This document shows positions 1-8,331 of a DNA stretch of 38,556 nt, in pieces. The stretch is from the NCBI GenBank assembly GCA_027315315.1, contig DAHUYG010000063.1:1-38556 (forward strand). The letters are read 5' to 3'. The stretch is from Acidimicrobiaceae bacterium. GTDB lineage: Bacteria; Actinomycetota; Acidimicrobiia; Acidimicrobiales; RAAP-2. The translations under genes were made by a program, and so were the position numbers. The notes below the pieces were generated by a model. It was not told the origin of the DNA. It searched no databases and was given only the letters and a program-made list of their open reading frames with translations. Positions within the stretch are counted from its first letter, which is position 1. Every line of letters starts with the position of its first letter.

Positions 1-56
1 TCTCGAAAACCGTTGTGTCCTTTAGGGCACCGTGGGTTCGAATCCCACTCCCTCCG
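1..56 (+). tRNA. tRNA-Ser (CGA), 3' part, truncated by window edge
   Basis: The window opens inside the anticodon arm. The loop reads CTCGAAA, giving anticodon CGA at 4-6 (serine, codon UCG). A long variable arm follows (GTGTCC pairing with GGGCAC around a TTTA loop), which is typical of class II tRNAs such as Ser. The T-arm is GTGGG-TTCGAAT-CCCAC (32-48). The acceptor 3' strand TCCCTCC (49-55) is followed by discriminator G56, as expected for serine. CCA is not encoded (the next bases are CAAA). The 5' half lies outside the window. Confidence 0.93.
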
Positions 57-64
57 CAAAGGGG

Positions 65-139
65 TCCTTCCCGAAGGGAGGGGCCCCCGAGCTACGGAAA
101 CCCCCGACCGGAGGCCCCTTCGGGGCCCCCGGTCGGGGG
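65..139 (+). terminator. Tandem GC-rich hairpins downstream of tRNA-Ser
   Basis: Two stem-loops follow the tRNA. The first (65-83) has an about 8 bp stem around a GAA loop. The second (101-139) is an about 19 bp stem with one A-C mismatch and a TTC loop. A smaller GGCCC/GGGCC hairpin follows directly. There is no T-tract, so this is a terminator-like or processing structure rather than a classical intrinsic terminator. Apart from a small ATCCCG-TTT-CGGGAT hairpin at 425-439, nothing else recognisable lies between here and 500. Confidence 0.6.
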
Positions 140-500
140 GCCCCGAAGGGCCCGGCTGCATGCCTCTGGAGGTGCTCGGCGGGCCTGTGCCTGCTGGCTG
201 GCGCCGTCCGGGGTGTTTGGGGGCGGGCCGGGATGAAGGTCGAGCCCGCCGGCGTTAAGCGGCGTGACGGGGAGGGTCAGGCACGGCCCCTGCTCGAGGC
301 TTCAGGATCCATGGAAGGGCGGAACCGGACGGTTCGCGTGTGGCCGGATCGCTTGGAGCTTCGTGATCACCGCCGGCCACCCCCGCGGGTCCCAACTCGG
401 CGGCCGCCGTCGGGCGCAAGAGCCATCCCGTTTCGGGATATCCACGGCGCAGCCGTCAACCGAAGGGAAGCGTGACTCGGGGTTAGCCTCGTGCCTCAAC

Positions 501-971
501 ATGGCGACGAGACCCAACGGCTCGGGTCCGCAGCCGCCCCGCGCCGTTCGCTCGCCGGAGGACGTGGTGCGGGCGGTCATCGACTGCGTGTGCCGCTCCT
601 CGGTGGGCGATACCACTGCGCTGGCCGACCTCGACGCCCTGTACGCAGACCCGACCTACGTGCTCCACCCGATGCGCCCCGAGCTGCCGGCGGTACGGAC
701 CCGCGATCACTTCCTGCGCCACTGGGCGGCGGTGAGCCAGCAGGCCGCGTCGGCCGCCGACGCTCGGCGACCCGTCGATCTCACGGTCCACACAACGTCG
801 GACCCCGAGGTCGTGATCACCGAGTTCAAGTACGAGACGAACGTTGGCGACCAGACGCTGTACACGCCGTGCATCTGGGTGACCCGCGTGCGCGACGGCC
901 GAATCATCGAGGCCCGCGACTACAACGGGCAAGCCGGCCCGAACCGAGGGGACGGCGAGTACCCCGACTGA
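501..971 (+). CDS. SnoaL-like / NTF2-fold protein
   Basis: 156 aa from ATG 501; a GTG ten bases upstream is out of frame. After a short polar N-terminus, the protein shows the layout of SnoaL-like/ketosteroid-isomerase-type NTF2 folds: an opening helix (SPEDVVRAVIDCV), a 'YADPTYVLHPM' stretch, a helix around DHFLRHWAAV, and strands ending in 'RVRDGRIIEARDYNGQ', a typical C-terminal strand pair of the family. Such proteins are small-molecule isomerases, cyclases, hydrolases or binding proteins, and the substrate cannot be read from sequence. It stands alone between the tRNA and a long non-coding stretch. Confidence 0.75.
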   Translation: MATRPNGSGPQPPRAVRSPEDVVRAVIDCVCRSSVGDTTALADLDALYADPTYVLHPMRPELPAVRTRDHFLRHWAAVSQQAASAADARRPVDLTVHTTSDPEVVITEFKYETNVGDQTLYTPCIWVTRVRDGRIIEARDYNGQAGPNRGDGEYPD

Positions 972-1529
972 TCGAATCGGCGTCGGGCCAGCGAGCAGCG
1001 CCTCGGTGGTCGTAGGGCGAAGCGCACCGAACGAACGGGGGTGGGTGACCGGCGGAGGCACGGGGGGAAGGGCGCCCCCCGAGTGAGCGGACGCCAGCCT
1101 GGTTCGGTTCGATGCACAGAGCTGGTCGGGTCACACCCTTCGTGGTCGGTGAGCGTGTGCACGCCCCCCGGGATCGTGTGCAGACCCCACGGCCCCAGGC
1201 GTGCCGTAGGACCACCACCTGGAACGATGCGGTTCCGTCAACCACCCCGCAAAGAGTGGCCTCTTCCGATCGGGAGGGGCCGCCGTCGCGCCGAGACCGA
1301 CGCGGGTCCCATGCCGGAGCCGAGGCGTGGCGCAGCACGCCGCGCGCCGCGGCGTCGATCGTCGGTCGCGCCGGGCACCCCGCCGTACGTCGAATTCCGA
1401 CCCGGTGGTAGCGTGAACCCACCGCGCGAGCCCGCAGGCATCTCGATGGGATGGGCGAGGACGGGTTGCTCACCGGCCAGCGACTCGCACAAGGTCGTAG
1501 TGGTCGGCCAGCCTTGAGAGGAGTTGGAG
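972..1529. other. 558 bp without a recognisable gene
   Basis: Several ORFs cross this stretch on both strands, but their translations are Arg/Pro/Gly-rich with no recognisable domain, and none has a convincing ribosome-binding site. A weak -10-like TAGCGT at 1409-1414 could serve the small gene at 1530. No known structured RNA (RNase P, SRP, tmRNA) was recognised. It may hold a long leader or an unrecognised RNA. Confidence 0.5.
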
Positions 1530-1799
1530 ATGGCACCTTCGCGCTCAACCGTGGGCAAGCTCCAGCGTGACCAGGCCAAGCGGGCCAAGGCCAAGGCCAA
1601 GCAAGAGGACCGCCAGGCGAGGCGCTCCGAGCGCGCCGAGGCCCCGGACGTCCCGGCCCAGTCCGGGGTGCAGGAGGACCAGAGCAAGCTGCTCGAAGAG
1701 TTCGCGCGACTCCACGAGGACCTCGAGGAGGGGCGCATCTCTCTCGACGACTTCGAGGTGCGACAGGCCGACCTGCGCTCTCGCCTTCGGGTCGACTGA
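1530..1799 (+). CDS. Small charged protein with SHOCT-like C-terminus
   Basis: 89 aa. ATG 1530 is chosen because GAGAGGAG sits 6 bases upstream; an in-frame TTG at 1524 overlaps that site. The N-terminal half is extremely Lys/Ala/Arg/Glu-rich (KLQRDQAKRAKAKAKQEDRQ) and should form a basic coiled coil. After a Pro/Gln linker, the last 35 residues (LLEEFARLHEDLEEGRISLDDF) resemble the two-helix SHOCT pattern, in which a short 'leucine-gap-G-x-I' helix pair is found at protein C-termini. Its function is unknown; nucleic-acid or membrane association through the basic helix is speculation. It is convergent with the next gene, 8 bases away. Confidence 0.75.
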   Translation: MAPSRSTVGKLQRDQAKRAKAKAKQEDRQARRSERAEAPDVPAQSGVQEDQSKLLEEFARLHEDLEEGRISLDDFEVRQADLRSRLRVD

Positions 1800-1807
1800 G
1801 CTTCGGT

Positions 1808-2737
1808 TCAGCCCGCCTTGGGGCGGTCGCGGGTCTCGAGCCAGCGGTGCAGTCCGGCCGCGTTCGAGTGCACGCCGTTCATGACCTCGAACTTCTCGAG
1901 ATGCTCGTGGGCCACCACACCGGGTCCCGGATCGAAACGCCTGGCCAAGACCTCGGCGATGTCCTCGCCAGCCCGGTATGCGGCCTCGGCGGTCTCGGCC
2001 CACTGGCGCAGCGTCCCCTCGGCCTCTCCCAGCACGTCGGCGGGATCGGCCAACAGCCCGTAGTGCGCGAGGGCGAGCCCTGAGGGGCTGCGTTCGGCGA
2101 AGCGCTGCAGGGAATGCAACGCCTGATCGAGATCGAAGTCGGGCGGCGGGGTCGACGGACGCAGCACACCGACGTCGGGCAGGCGCACGCCGACCGCGTC
2201 CCCGACGAAGAGGATCCCCGACTCCGAGTCGTGCAGGCCGACGTGGTGCTTGGCGTGGCCGGGCGAGTCGACGGCGGTGAGCGAGCGGCCCGGCCCGATC
2301 TCGATCTCCTCGCCGTCGTCGAGCACGTGGATGCGCTCGACGGGGGTGGGGTCCAGCCGACCGTAGAGGGAGTCGAGGAGCGGACCGTAGACACGGGCGG
2401 CCGAGTCGACCAGCCGAGACGGGTCGGCGAGGTGCCGTGCACCCTTCTCGTGCACGTAGACGGTGGCCCGGGGGAACGCGTCGGCCACGTTGCCCACGCC
2501 TCCCGCGTGGTCGAGATGGATGTGGGTCACCACGACGCCCGCCAGGTCCTCTGGGCCGAGCCCGAGCCCCGCCAGGGCCTCGAGTACCACCGGGACCGAG
2601 GTCTGGCTGCCGGTCTCGACGAGCACCGGCGCCGGGCCTTCGATCAGGTACCCAGCGGTGACCCGCTGCCAGCCGCCGAGGAGCGTGTCGATCTCGACGA
2701 CCCCCGGGCCGATCGAGCGGGGTGGAGCGTGGCTCAA
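1808..2737 (-). CDS. MBL-fold metallohydrolase
   Basis: 309 aa, cytoplasmic. The metal-binding signature THIHLDHAGG (H72, H74, D76, H77) is intact, followed by DSPGHAKHH (third metal histidine) and a C-terminal LAHYG motif, so it should be an active dinuclear-zinc hydrolase of the glyoxalase II/lactonase-like class. The start is TTG 2737, overlapping the TGA of the upstream dehydrogenase (TTGA). The ribosome-binding site is weak, consistent with translational coupling. The linkage to glucose dehydrogenase suggests a lactone or sugar-acid product as substrate, possibly a non-classical gluconolactonase, but this is inference from context only. Confidence 0.88.
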   Translation of the reverse strand: MSHAPPRSIGPGVVEIDTLLGGWQRVTAGYLIEGPAPVLVETGSQTSVPVVLEALAGLGLGPEDLAGVVVTHIHLDHAGGVGNVADAFPRATVYVHEKGARHLADPSRLVDSAARVYGPLLDSLYGRLDPTPVERIHVLDDGEEIEIGPGRSLTAVDSPGHAKHHVGLHDSESGILFVGDAVGVRLPDVGVLRPSTPPPDFDLDQALHSLQRFAERSPSGLALAHYGLLADPADVLGEAEGTLRQWAETAEAAYRAGEDIAEVLARRFDPGPGVVAHEHLEKFEVMNGVHSNAAGLHRWLETRDRPKAG

Positions 2738-3780
2738 GACCCGACCCCGACGACCACCTTCACGTCGTCGGCCTGGCGCTCCAGGGCCGACGACCAGTCC
2801 GCGATCTTGACGCGGCGGGTGATGAGCCGCTCGAGCCAGGACCGATCCGCCTTGGCCAGCGCGTCGGCCCCGGCCTCGTAGTGGCGACGGTTGGCGTTCA
2901 CCGAGCCGGCCACCGACTCGTTCTCAAGGACCATGTTGCGGTTGAGCGTCCCGGCGTCGACATCGAGGGCGCGGCCGCCCGAGGACACGCCGGTCAGGCA
3001 GACGACGCCCCCGGGGCCGATGTGCTCAATCGCATCGAAGACGAGCGGGCCCACCCCCGTGCACTCCACGATGATGTCTGGGGAGGGGCAGGCGTCGGAA
3101 ATGTGGCCCGTGTGGTAGTGGCCACCGAGCGCCCGGACGAGGTCGGGCTTCAGCCCGGTCTCCATCTGGTCGATCACGTGCACCTCGAGGCCGCGCTGGA
3201 TGCCGAGCAAGGCAGCCAGGAGCCCGACCGGGCCGGCGCCGGTCACCACCGCCGTCTTCGGCTCCCAGTGCGCTCGGCCACCAATGCGCTCGACCTGCTC
3301 CCAGGCTTTGGCCACCACACTCGTCGGCTCCAGCAGCACGCCCAGCTCGCCGAGCGCTGGGTCGACCTTCACCACGAACTCGGGCGTGATGCGGTAGCGC
3401 TCCGAGAGGTAGCCGTCGTGCTGCTTGATGCCTCGCTCGGTGTACTGCCCATTGCGGCAGAAGTCCCACTCCCCCACCGCGCAGTTGGAGCAGGGCACCG
3501 GGTCGGGTCGACGCACGATGCCCACGACGAGGTCGTCCTTGGCCAGGTTCGATCCGGCGGGTGCCTCGACCACGCGCCCGAGCGACTCGTGACCGAGGAC
3601 GAGCCGCTCCTTGCCGGGCGGCGCCCAGCCGTAGGCGCCCGAGAGGATCTCGGCGTCGGTGCCGCAGATCCCCACCGCGATTGTCTCGACCAGCACCGGG
3701 CCGTCGGACTCGGGCGGCTCGTCGACGTCGGAGAGCTGGGCTGTGCCCTTCTGCAACGGGATCACCGTGAGTGCCTTCAT
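2734..3780 (-). CDS. Zinc-dependent glucose 1-dehydrogenase (MDR superfamily)
   Basis: 348 aa from ATG 3780, with GAGGAATTG directly upstream. It is a medium-chain dehydrogenase/reductase of the archaeal-type glucose dehydrogenase group, which oxidises glucose (or galactose) to the lactone with NAD(P)+. Catalytic-zinc residues are C39 (GICGTD) and H64-E65 (GHES). The lobe PVPCSNC...DFC carries structural-zinc cysteines, and 'GQYTERGI..HDGY' is typical of the family. The nucleotide-binding GAGPVGLL follows at about 181. The gene lies 11 bases after the GH15 hydrolase and overlaps the MBL hydrolase, so glucose released by the former would be its natural substrate. Confidence 0.88.
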   Translation of the reverse strand: MKALTVIPLQKGTAQLSDVDEPPESDGPVLVETIAVGICGTDAEILSGAYGWAPPGKERLVLGHESLGRVVEAPAGSNLAKDDLVVGIVRRPDPVPCSNCAVGEWDFCRNGQYTERGIKQHDGYLSERYRITPEFVVKVDPALGELGVLLEPTSVVAKAWEQVERIGGRAHWEPKTAVVTGAGPVGLLAALLGIQRGLEVHVIDQMETGLKPDLVRALGGHYHTGHISDACPSPDIIVECTGVGPLVFDAIEHIGPGGVVCLTGVSSGGRALDVDAGTLNRNMVLENESVAGSVNANRRHYEAGADALAKADRSWLERLITRRVKIADWSSALERQADDVKVVVGVGS

Positions 3781-3791
3781 CAATTCCTCCT

Positions 3792-5780
3792 CTAGCCCTC
3801 GACACCATTCGGATCGTCGCCACGCCCCCGGGCGGTCGGGCGGACGTGCAGGCGCTGGCCGTCGGGGTGGTCCCGGTCGGCGGCGATCCGCCCCGCGCCC
3901 CACATGCGCCAGGGGTGACGGGTCGCCTTGCCGAGCGCGACGAGGGGCGCACCGAGCGCAGCCACGGTGGCCCGCCGGGCGCCGTCCTCCGCGCCTTCGA
4001 CCGGGCTCACGTCATGCCCGCTCAGCCGGCAGGCCGAGTTGACGAGCGAGACGTGGGAGAAGGCCTGCGGGAAGTTTCCGACCTGGCGCTTCAAGACGGC
4101 GTCGTACTCCTCGCTCAGGAGCCCCACGTCGTTGCGCAGCGACAACAGCCGCCCGAAGAGCTTGTCGGCGTCCTCGACCCGACCGATCATGTGCAGGCAG
4201 TCGACCATCCAGAACGAACACGCGAGGAAGGCCCCCTCGCGCCCGGTGAGCCCGTCCACCTCGCCGTTGTCGCTCGTCCGGTAGCGCAGGACGAACCCGT
4301 CCTCCATCAACTCCCGTTCGATCGCCTCGATGGTCGAGACCACCCTCGGGTCGCTCGGCGGGAGGAAGCCGACGAGCGGCATCATGAGGATGCTGGCGTC
4401 GAGCTCGTCGGACCCGTAGTACTGGGTGAAGGCGTCCTTCTCCTTGTTGAATCCCTTGTCGCAGACCTCGGCATGGATCTCGTCACGGAGCGTTCGCCAC
4501 CGGTCGAGCGGGCCCTCGAGCGAGGGCCACGCCTCGAGCGTCTGTACCGCCCGGTCGACCGCGACCCACGCCATCACCTTCGAGTGGGTGAAGTGGCGCC
4601 TCGGGCCGCGCACCTCCCAGATCCCGTCATCGGGCTCCTTCCAGCCCCGCTCGATGAACTCGACCATGTTGCGCTGCAGGTCCCACATGGCCCGGCTGGT
4701 GACCCCGTCGAACTGGCAGGCGGTGAACAGGGCCGACATGACCTCGCCGTAGACGTCGAGCTGGTATTGGCCCGAGGCGGCGTTGCCGACCCGCACCGGG
4801 GCCGAGCCCTCGTAGCCGGGGAGCCAGTCGACCTCCCATTCCTCCAACCGGCGCTCGCCGGCGGTGCCGTACATGATCTGCAGGCGCGTCACGTCTCCCG
4901 ACGCCGCCCGCAGCAGCCAGTCCCGCCAGGCCATCGCCTCCTCGTGGTACCCGCCCCGCATGAGCGACTCGAGGGTGAGCGTGGCGTCGCGCAACCAGCA
5001 GTAGCGGTAGTCCCAGTTGCGGTTGCCGCCGATGGCCTCGGGTAACGACGTCGTTGCCGCGGCCACGATGCCGCCCGTCGGCTCGTAGGTGAGGGCCTTC
5101 AGCGTGATGAGCGAGCGGAGCACCGCCTCGCGGTGCTCACCCTCGAAGGAACACCCCGAGGACCAGGCGCTCCACCACTTCGAGGTGGACTCGACCGAGT
5201 ACCACGGGTCGATCGGCCGGGGTGGGAGCTCGTGGGAGACGTACCAGGTGAGGATGAAGGGGACGTGCTGGCCCTCGGTCAGCGTGAACTCCGAGACCGT
5301 GCGCATGTCCTCACCGTGGGTTTCGCTCAACGTGTAGAGCGCGACCGAGTCGGGACCCGCCGTCGCCGTCAGGAGGTTCTCGCACCGGGTCACCCACGGG
5401 AGCACCTGTCCGTAGCCAAAGCGGATGCACAGGACCATCCGCATGTCGACGGTCCCTTCCAGGCCCTCGGCGATCCGGACGACCTGGGGGTGGTCCTCCC
5501 GGATCGGCATGCAGTCGGTGATGCGTACCCGCCCGGTCTCGGTCTCGAGCTCCGTCTCGAGCACGAGGGTGCCCTCGCGGTAGCGACGCTCGCTCTTGGT
5601 CACCTTGCCCACCGGGGCGATGCGCCAGAATCCGTGCTCCTCGGTCCCGAGCAGCTTGGCGAAGCACGCGTCCGAGGAGAATCGCGGCAGGCAGAGCCAG
5701 TCGATCGACCCGTCCCGCCCGACGAGGGCGGTCGTGTGCAGGTCGCCGATCACGGCGTAGTCCTCGATCGGCAGGCCCAC
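3792..5780 (-). CDS. GH15 family glycoside hydrolase (trehalase or glucoamylase)
   Basis: 662 aa, matching the length of mycobacterial GH15 trehalases. The N-terminal beta-sandwich begins 'PIEDYAVIGD..TALVGRDGSIDWLC', and the (alpha/alpha)6 barrel carries NWDYRYCWLRDA, GYEGSAPVRVGN, the general-acid region GIWEVRG (about 387-392) and the general-base region SEEYD (about 557-560). No signal peptide is seen, so it is cytoplasmic, favouring trehalose or short maltodextrins over starch. The start is GTG 5780 with GGAG just upstream; the frame stays open far upstream but would run into the protease gene. It heads an operon with glucose dehydrogenase, fitting a trehalose-to-glucose-to-gluconate route (inference). 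Confidence 0.9.
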   Translation of the reverse strand: MGLPIEDYAVIGDLHTTALVGRDGSIDWLCLPRFSSDACFAKLLGTEEHGFWRIAPVGKVTKSERRYREGTLVLETELETETGRVRITDCMPIREDHPQVVRIAEGLEGTVDMRMVLCIRFGYGQVLPWVTRCENLLTATAGPDSVALYTLSETHGEDMRTVSEFTLTEGQHVPFILTWYVSHELPPRPIDPWYSVESTSKWWSAWSSGCSFEGEHREAVLRSLITLKALTYEPTGGIVAAATTSLPEAIGGNRNWDYRYCWLRDATLTLESLMRGGYHEEAMAWRDWLLRAASGDVTRLQIMYGTAGERRLEEWEVDWLPGYEGSAPVRVGNAASGQYQLDVYGEVMSALFTACQFDGVTSRAMWDLQRNMVEFIERGWKEPDDGIWEVRGPRRHFTHSKVMAWVAVDRAVQTLEAWPSLEGPLDRWRTLRDEIHAEVCDKGFNKEKDAFTQYYGSDELDASILMMPLVGFLPPSDPRVVSTIEAIERELMEDGFVLRYRTSDNGEVDGLTGREGAFLACSFWMVDCLHMIGRVEDADKLFGRLLSLRNDVGLLSEEYDAVLKRQVGNFPQAFSHVSLVNSACRLSGHDVSPVEGAEDGARRATVAALGAPLVALGKATRHPWRMWGAGRIAADRDHPDGQRLHVRPTARGRGDDPNGVEG

Positions 5781-5830
5781 CAGGACTCCATTGTTACCGG
5801 AGCCGGCGGGTCCCGTGTCCCGCCGGCCGG

Positions 5831-7003
5831 TCAATCGGGCGAACAGCTCTGGGTGGAGACCGCCGCCGTCCGGTTTTCGGCCGCCAGGACCTCGGAGAGC
5901 ACACCCGGCGAGGTCAGGGCGTAGCCCACATCGTTGCTGGTCGTGGACCGGGAGAAGATCATCCCGATCACACGCCCGTCGGAAGCGACGAGGGGGCTCC
6001 CCGAGTTGCCCGGTTCGACCGAGCCGGTGACCTCGTAGACCTCCTTGTTGACGAGGCCCTGGTTGTAGATGTTGCGCGAAGTCGCGAGCAGGCGGCTGGC
6101 CACGCCGGCCGGCGTCACCGTCAGCGATCCGTTGAGCGGGTATCCCACGATGGCGGCCTGCGTGCCGCGGGGGGCGTTGTCGGGATCGATCTCGAGAGGC
6201 CGTCCGAGGGGGGCCGCGGTCCGCAGGAGCGCCAGGTCGTACTGCGGATCGAAGAAGATCGGCGTCGCCTGGTAGAGCTCTCCCCCGACGTCGATCTGGG
6301 GGTTCCGCTCCCCGGCGATGACGTGGGCGTTGGTGACAACGACGCCCGCCTTCACCTCGAATGCGGTGCCCTCCTGGGTGACGCCGCACGCGCCGCCAAT
6401 GACCTTGACCGTCGACCCCTCAGCGCCGGCGGCGATCGCGTCGGCGTCGGCCTGCGAAGGGACGGCCACCGGTGCGGCCAGCTGTGGCGGCAACTCGGCG
6501 AAGACCGGGGGGACGCCCTGTGCGCTCAGGAAGGCCTGGACGTGGGCAAACACCGACGGCACCGGAGGCATGACGTTGTCGACCGCCCGCAGCACGTCGG
6601 AGCGCTCGATCGCGCTGCCGAGCCAGGTGTATCGGGACTGGGACAGCACACTGCCGAACAACCATGCGGACAGGAGCACGGCGACGACCGCGACGGCGAC
6701 GCCAAGGCCCGCATCGAGCCCGCCCAGGTGGTGCCTGCGCATCGCGACGTTGCTCCAGCCGCCGACCACCCGGCCGGCAACGCCGAGCCCGCTCGCGGCG
6801 ACCAACACCACCACGAGCGTGACGATCGACTTGGCGGGACCCGGACGGAGGGAAGAGACGAGGGCGATCGACAGGAGGGTCCCCAAGACGAGCCCCAGCC
6901 AGAAGCCGCCGAAGGTGAACAGCTGGATGAGCGCCCCGAGCCGGAGCCCGTGCACGCCCGCGGCGACGACCGCGACCAGGAGCACCAGGTCGACCCAATC
7001 CAC
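5831..7003 (-). CDS. marP: MarP-like membrane-anchored periplasmic serine protease
   Basis: 390 aa from GTG 7003. The N-terminal about 120 residues hold four hydrophobic segments of the CvpA type. A linker follows, then a trypsin-like domain with triad H227 (TNAHVIAG), D256 (YDLALL) and S334 (GNSGSPL). Cysteines C206 and C387 flank the protease domain. As I recall for M. tuberculosis MarP (H235, D264, S343, disulfide C214-C395), the spacings match almost residue for residue, so the activating disulfide appears conserved. In mycobacteria MarP is required for acid and oxidative stress resistance through a cell-wall substrate. It precedes the GH15 gene by 50 bases and diverges from a secreted protein. 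Confidence 0.9.
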   Translation of the reverse strand: MDWVDLVLLVAVVAAGVHGLRLGALIQLFTFGGFWLGLVLGTLLSIALVSSLRPGPAKSIVTLVVVLVAASGLGVAGRVVGGWSNVAMRRHHLGGLDAGLGVAVAVVAVLLSAWLFGSVLSQSRYTWLGSAIERSDVLRAVDNVMPPVPSVFAHVQAFLSAQGVPPVFAELPPQLAAPVAVPSQADADAIAAGAEGSTVKVIGGACGVTQEGTAFEVKAGVVVTNAHVIAGERNPQIDVGGELYQATPIFFDPQYDLALLRTAAPLGRPLEIDPDNAPRGTQAAIVGYPLNGSLTVTPAGVASRLLATSRNIYNQGLVNKEVYEVTGSVEPGNSGSPLVASDGRVIGMIFSRSTTSNDVGYALTSPGVLSEVLAAENRTAAVSTQSCSPD

Positions 7004-7112
7004 TGTGCGACGAGGGTAACCGACGGGAATCCCCGCCCCCCGACGGCCATTGCAACACGTCCGCAAACTAAGGTGTCGACCGAACGCGGTCATGCACCCG
7101 TGGAGGGGAATG

Positions 7113-8297
7113 ATGGACAGCGCGGCACCCCGGCCACGGCTCCAGGTGGGTGCGCGTACGTTCATGTGCTCCCTCGGTGTCGTCCTCGTCGTCGTGCTCC
7201 CGGCCTCCGCCGCGCAGGGCGCCGAATCCAGGCACCACCCGCCGCCGGTGATGGCGATCGGCCAACCGGCGCCTGGCTCGATGAACGGCGCGACGGCGGT
7301 GTCCTGTGCCACCCCCAGCGACTGCTGGGCGGTCGGATCGGGGGACGGGCCGACCGCCGCCATCGCCGCCACCACCGACGGTGGGACGAAGTGGCGTCCC
7401 CAGAGCGTGCCGAGCACGGTCACCGCGCTCTCCGGGGTCTCCTGCTTCGACAAGAAGCACTGCATGGCCGTCGGCGCCTCCGCAGGCGGCGGAGCCGTCC
7501 TCGTGACCGCCGACGGGGGCAAGGCCTGGAACCTGGCGCCAGTGCCGCCCGGAGCGGCCGACGTGACCGCCGTCGCTTGCACCGGCCCCTCCCGGTGCCT
7601 CTCGCTCGAGACCGACGGCACCACCGAGTGGACCTCGGTCACCTCGAACCTCGGCACCTCCTGGGTGCGGGGGGGCGACCTTCCCGCCGGGATGATCTCG
7701 AACGCGCTCAGCTGCCCTACGCCGTCGTCGTGCCTCGCCGCCGGTTACACACCCGACGCGCCGGGCAAGGGTGCCGGCGTCGTCGCCAAGACCCCAGACG
7801 CAGGCTCGACGTGGACGGCGGTGTCGCTGCCGGCCGGCGTCGGCATCCTCCGCTCGATCGCGTGCGCCGGGGCCAGCTGCCTCGCTGCGGGCACCTCTTC
7901 GGCGGCGACCACCGGGTACGTCCCGGGTGCGGGCCAGCTCCTCACGAGCAGCGACGGCGGCGCGACCTGGTCGATCTCCACCGGTTGGGCCCCGACCGAG
8001 GACGCCTACGGGGTCGCCTGCCCGAACACCGAGGTCTGCGTCGTCGTCGGCACGAACTGGGTCGGCAAGACCCAGCCGATCCCCCGGGGTGGCATCGTGT
8101 CGACCATCGACGGGGGCACCGAGTGGCGGGCGGCGGAGCTCCGCTACGTCCCGGTCGGCATGTTCTCGGTGTCGTGTCCGGTCGTCGACCGATGCGTTGC
8201 GGCCGGCGGGGACGTGCTCACGAGGATCTCGCTGCCGGTGACGCCCCGGGCGCCGAAGCACGCCCGACCGACCGTCCCCGGCGGGAAGGTGCCCTAG
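7113..8297 (+). CDS. Secreted beta-propeller-like protein with cysteine-pair repeats
   Basis: 394 aa. ATG 7113 is chosen over the adjacent ATG 7110 because GGAGGGG (7102-7108) gives better spacing to it. Residues 1-37 form a signal peptide (hydrophobic LGVVLVVVLPASAA, cleavage near AQGA). The mature part is about seven repeats, each opening with a pattern such as VSC-x4-DCWAVG and often closing with 'TxDGGxxW', like the BNR/Ycf48-type sialidase propeller repeat. Each blade has a Cys pair about five residues apart, probably disulfide-bonded outside the cell. The function is unknown; the fold suggests a binding scaffold. It is transcribed away from marP. Confidence 0.85.
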   Translation: MDSAAPRPRLQVGARTFMCSLGVVLVVVLPASAAQGAESRHHPPPVMAIGQPAPGSMNGATAVSCATPSDCWAVGSGDGPTAAIAATTDGGTKWRPQSVPSTVTALSGVSCFDKKHCMAVGASAGGGAVLVTADGGKAWNLAPVPPGAADVTAVACTGPSRCLSLETDGTTEWTSVTSNLGTSWVRGGDLPAGMISNALSCPTPSSCLAAGYTPDAPGKGAGVVAKTPDAGSTWTAVSLPAGVGILRSIACAGASCLAAGTSSAATTGYVPGAGQLLTSSDGGATWSISTGWAPTEDAYGVACPNTEVCVVVGTNWVGKTQPIPRGGIVSTIDGGTEWRAAELRYVPVGMFSVSCPVVDRCVAAGGDVLTRISLPVTPRAPKHARPTVPGGKVP

Positions 8298-8331
8298 GCG
8301 CCCCAGCGACGGACCTGGTAGGACGGGCCCC

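Noticed and set aside
1041..1517. ORFs at 1041-1517 and 1112-1411
   Set aside because: Arg/Pro-rich translations, no ribosome-binding site and no recognisable domain.
2114..5045. Long plus-strand ORFs (2114-2881, 2722-3795, 3771-5045)
   Set aside because: They mirror the MBL, glucose dehydrogenase and GH15 genes and show biased His/Asp/Arg/Val composition without motifs.
5781..6389. Upstream extension of the GH15 frame
   Set aside because: The extension would overlap the marP-like gene and has shadow composition; GTG 5780 has a GGAG site and matches family N-termini.
7004..7657. Upstream extension of the MarP-like frame
   Set aside because: It would overlap the divergent secreted protein gene; the membrane domain starts naturally at GTG 7003.
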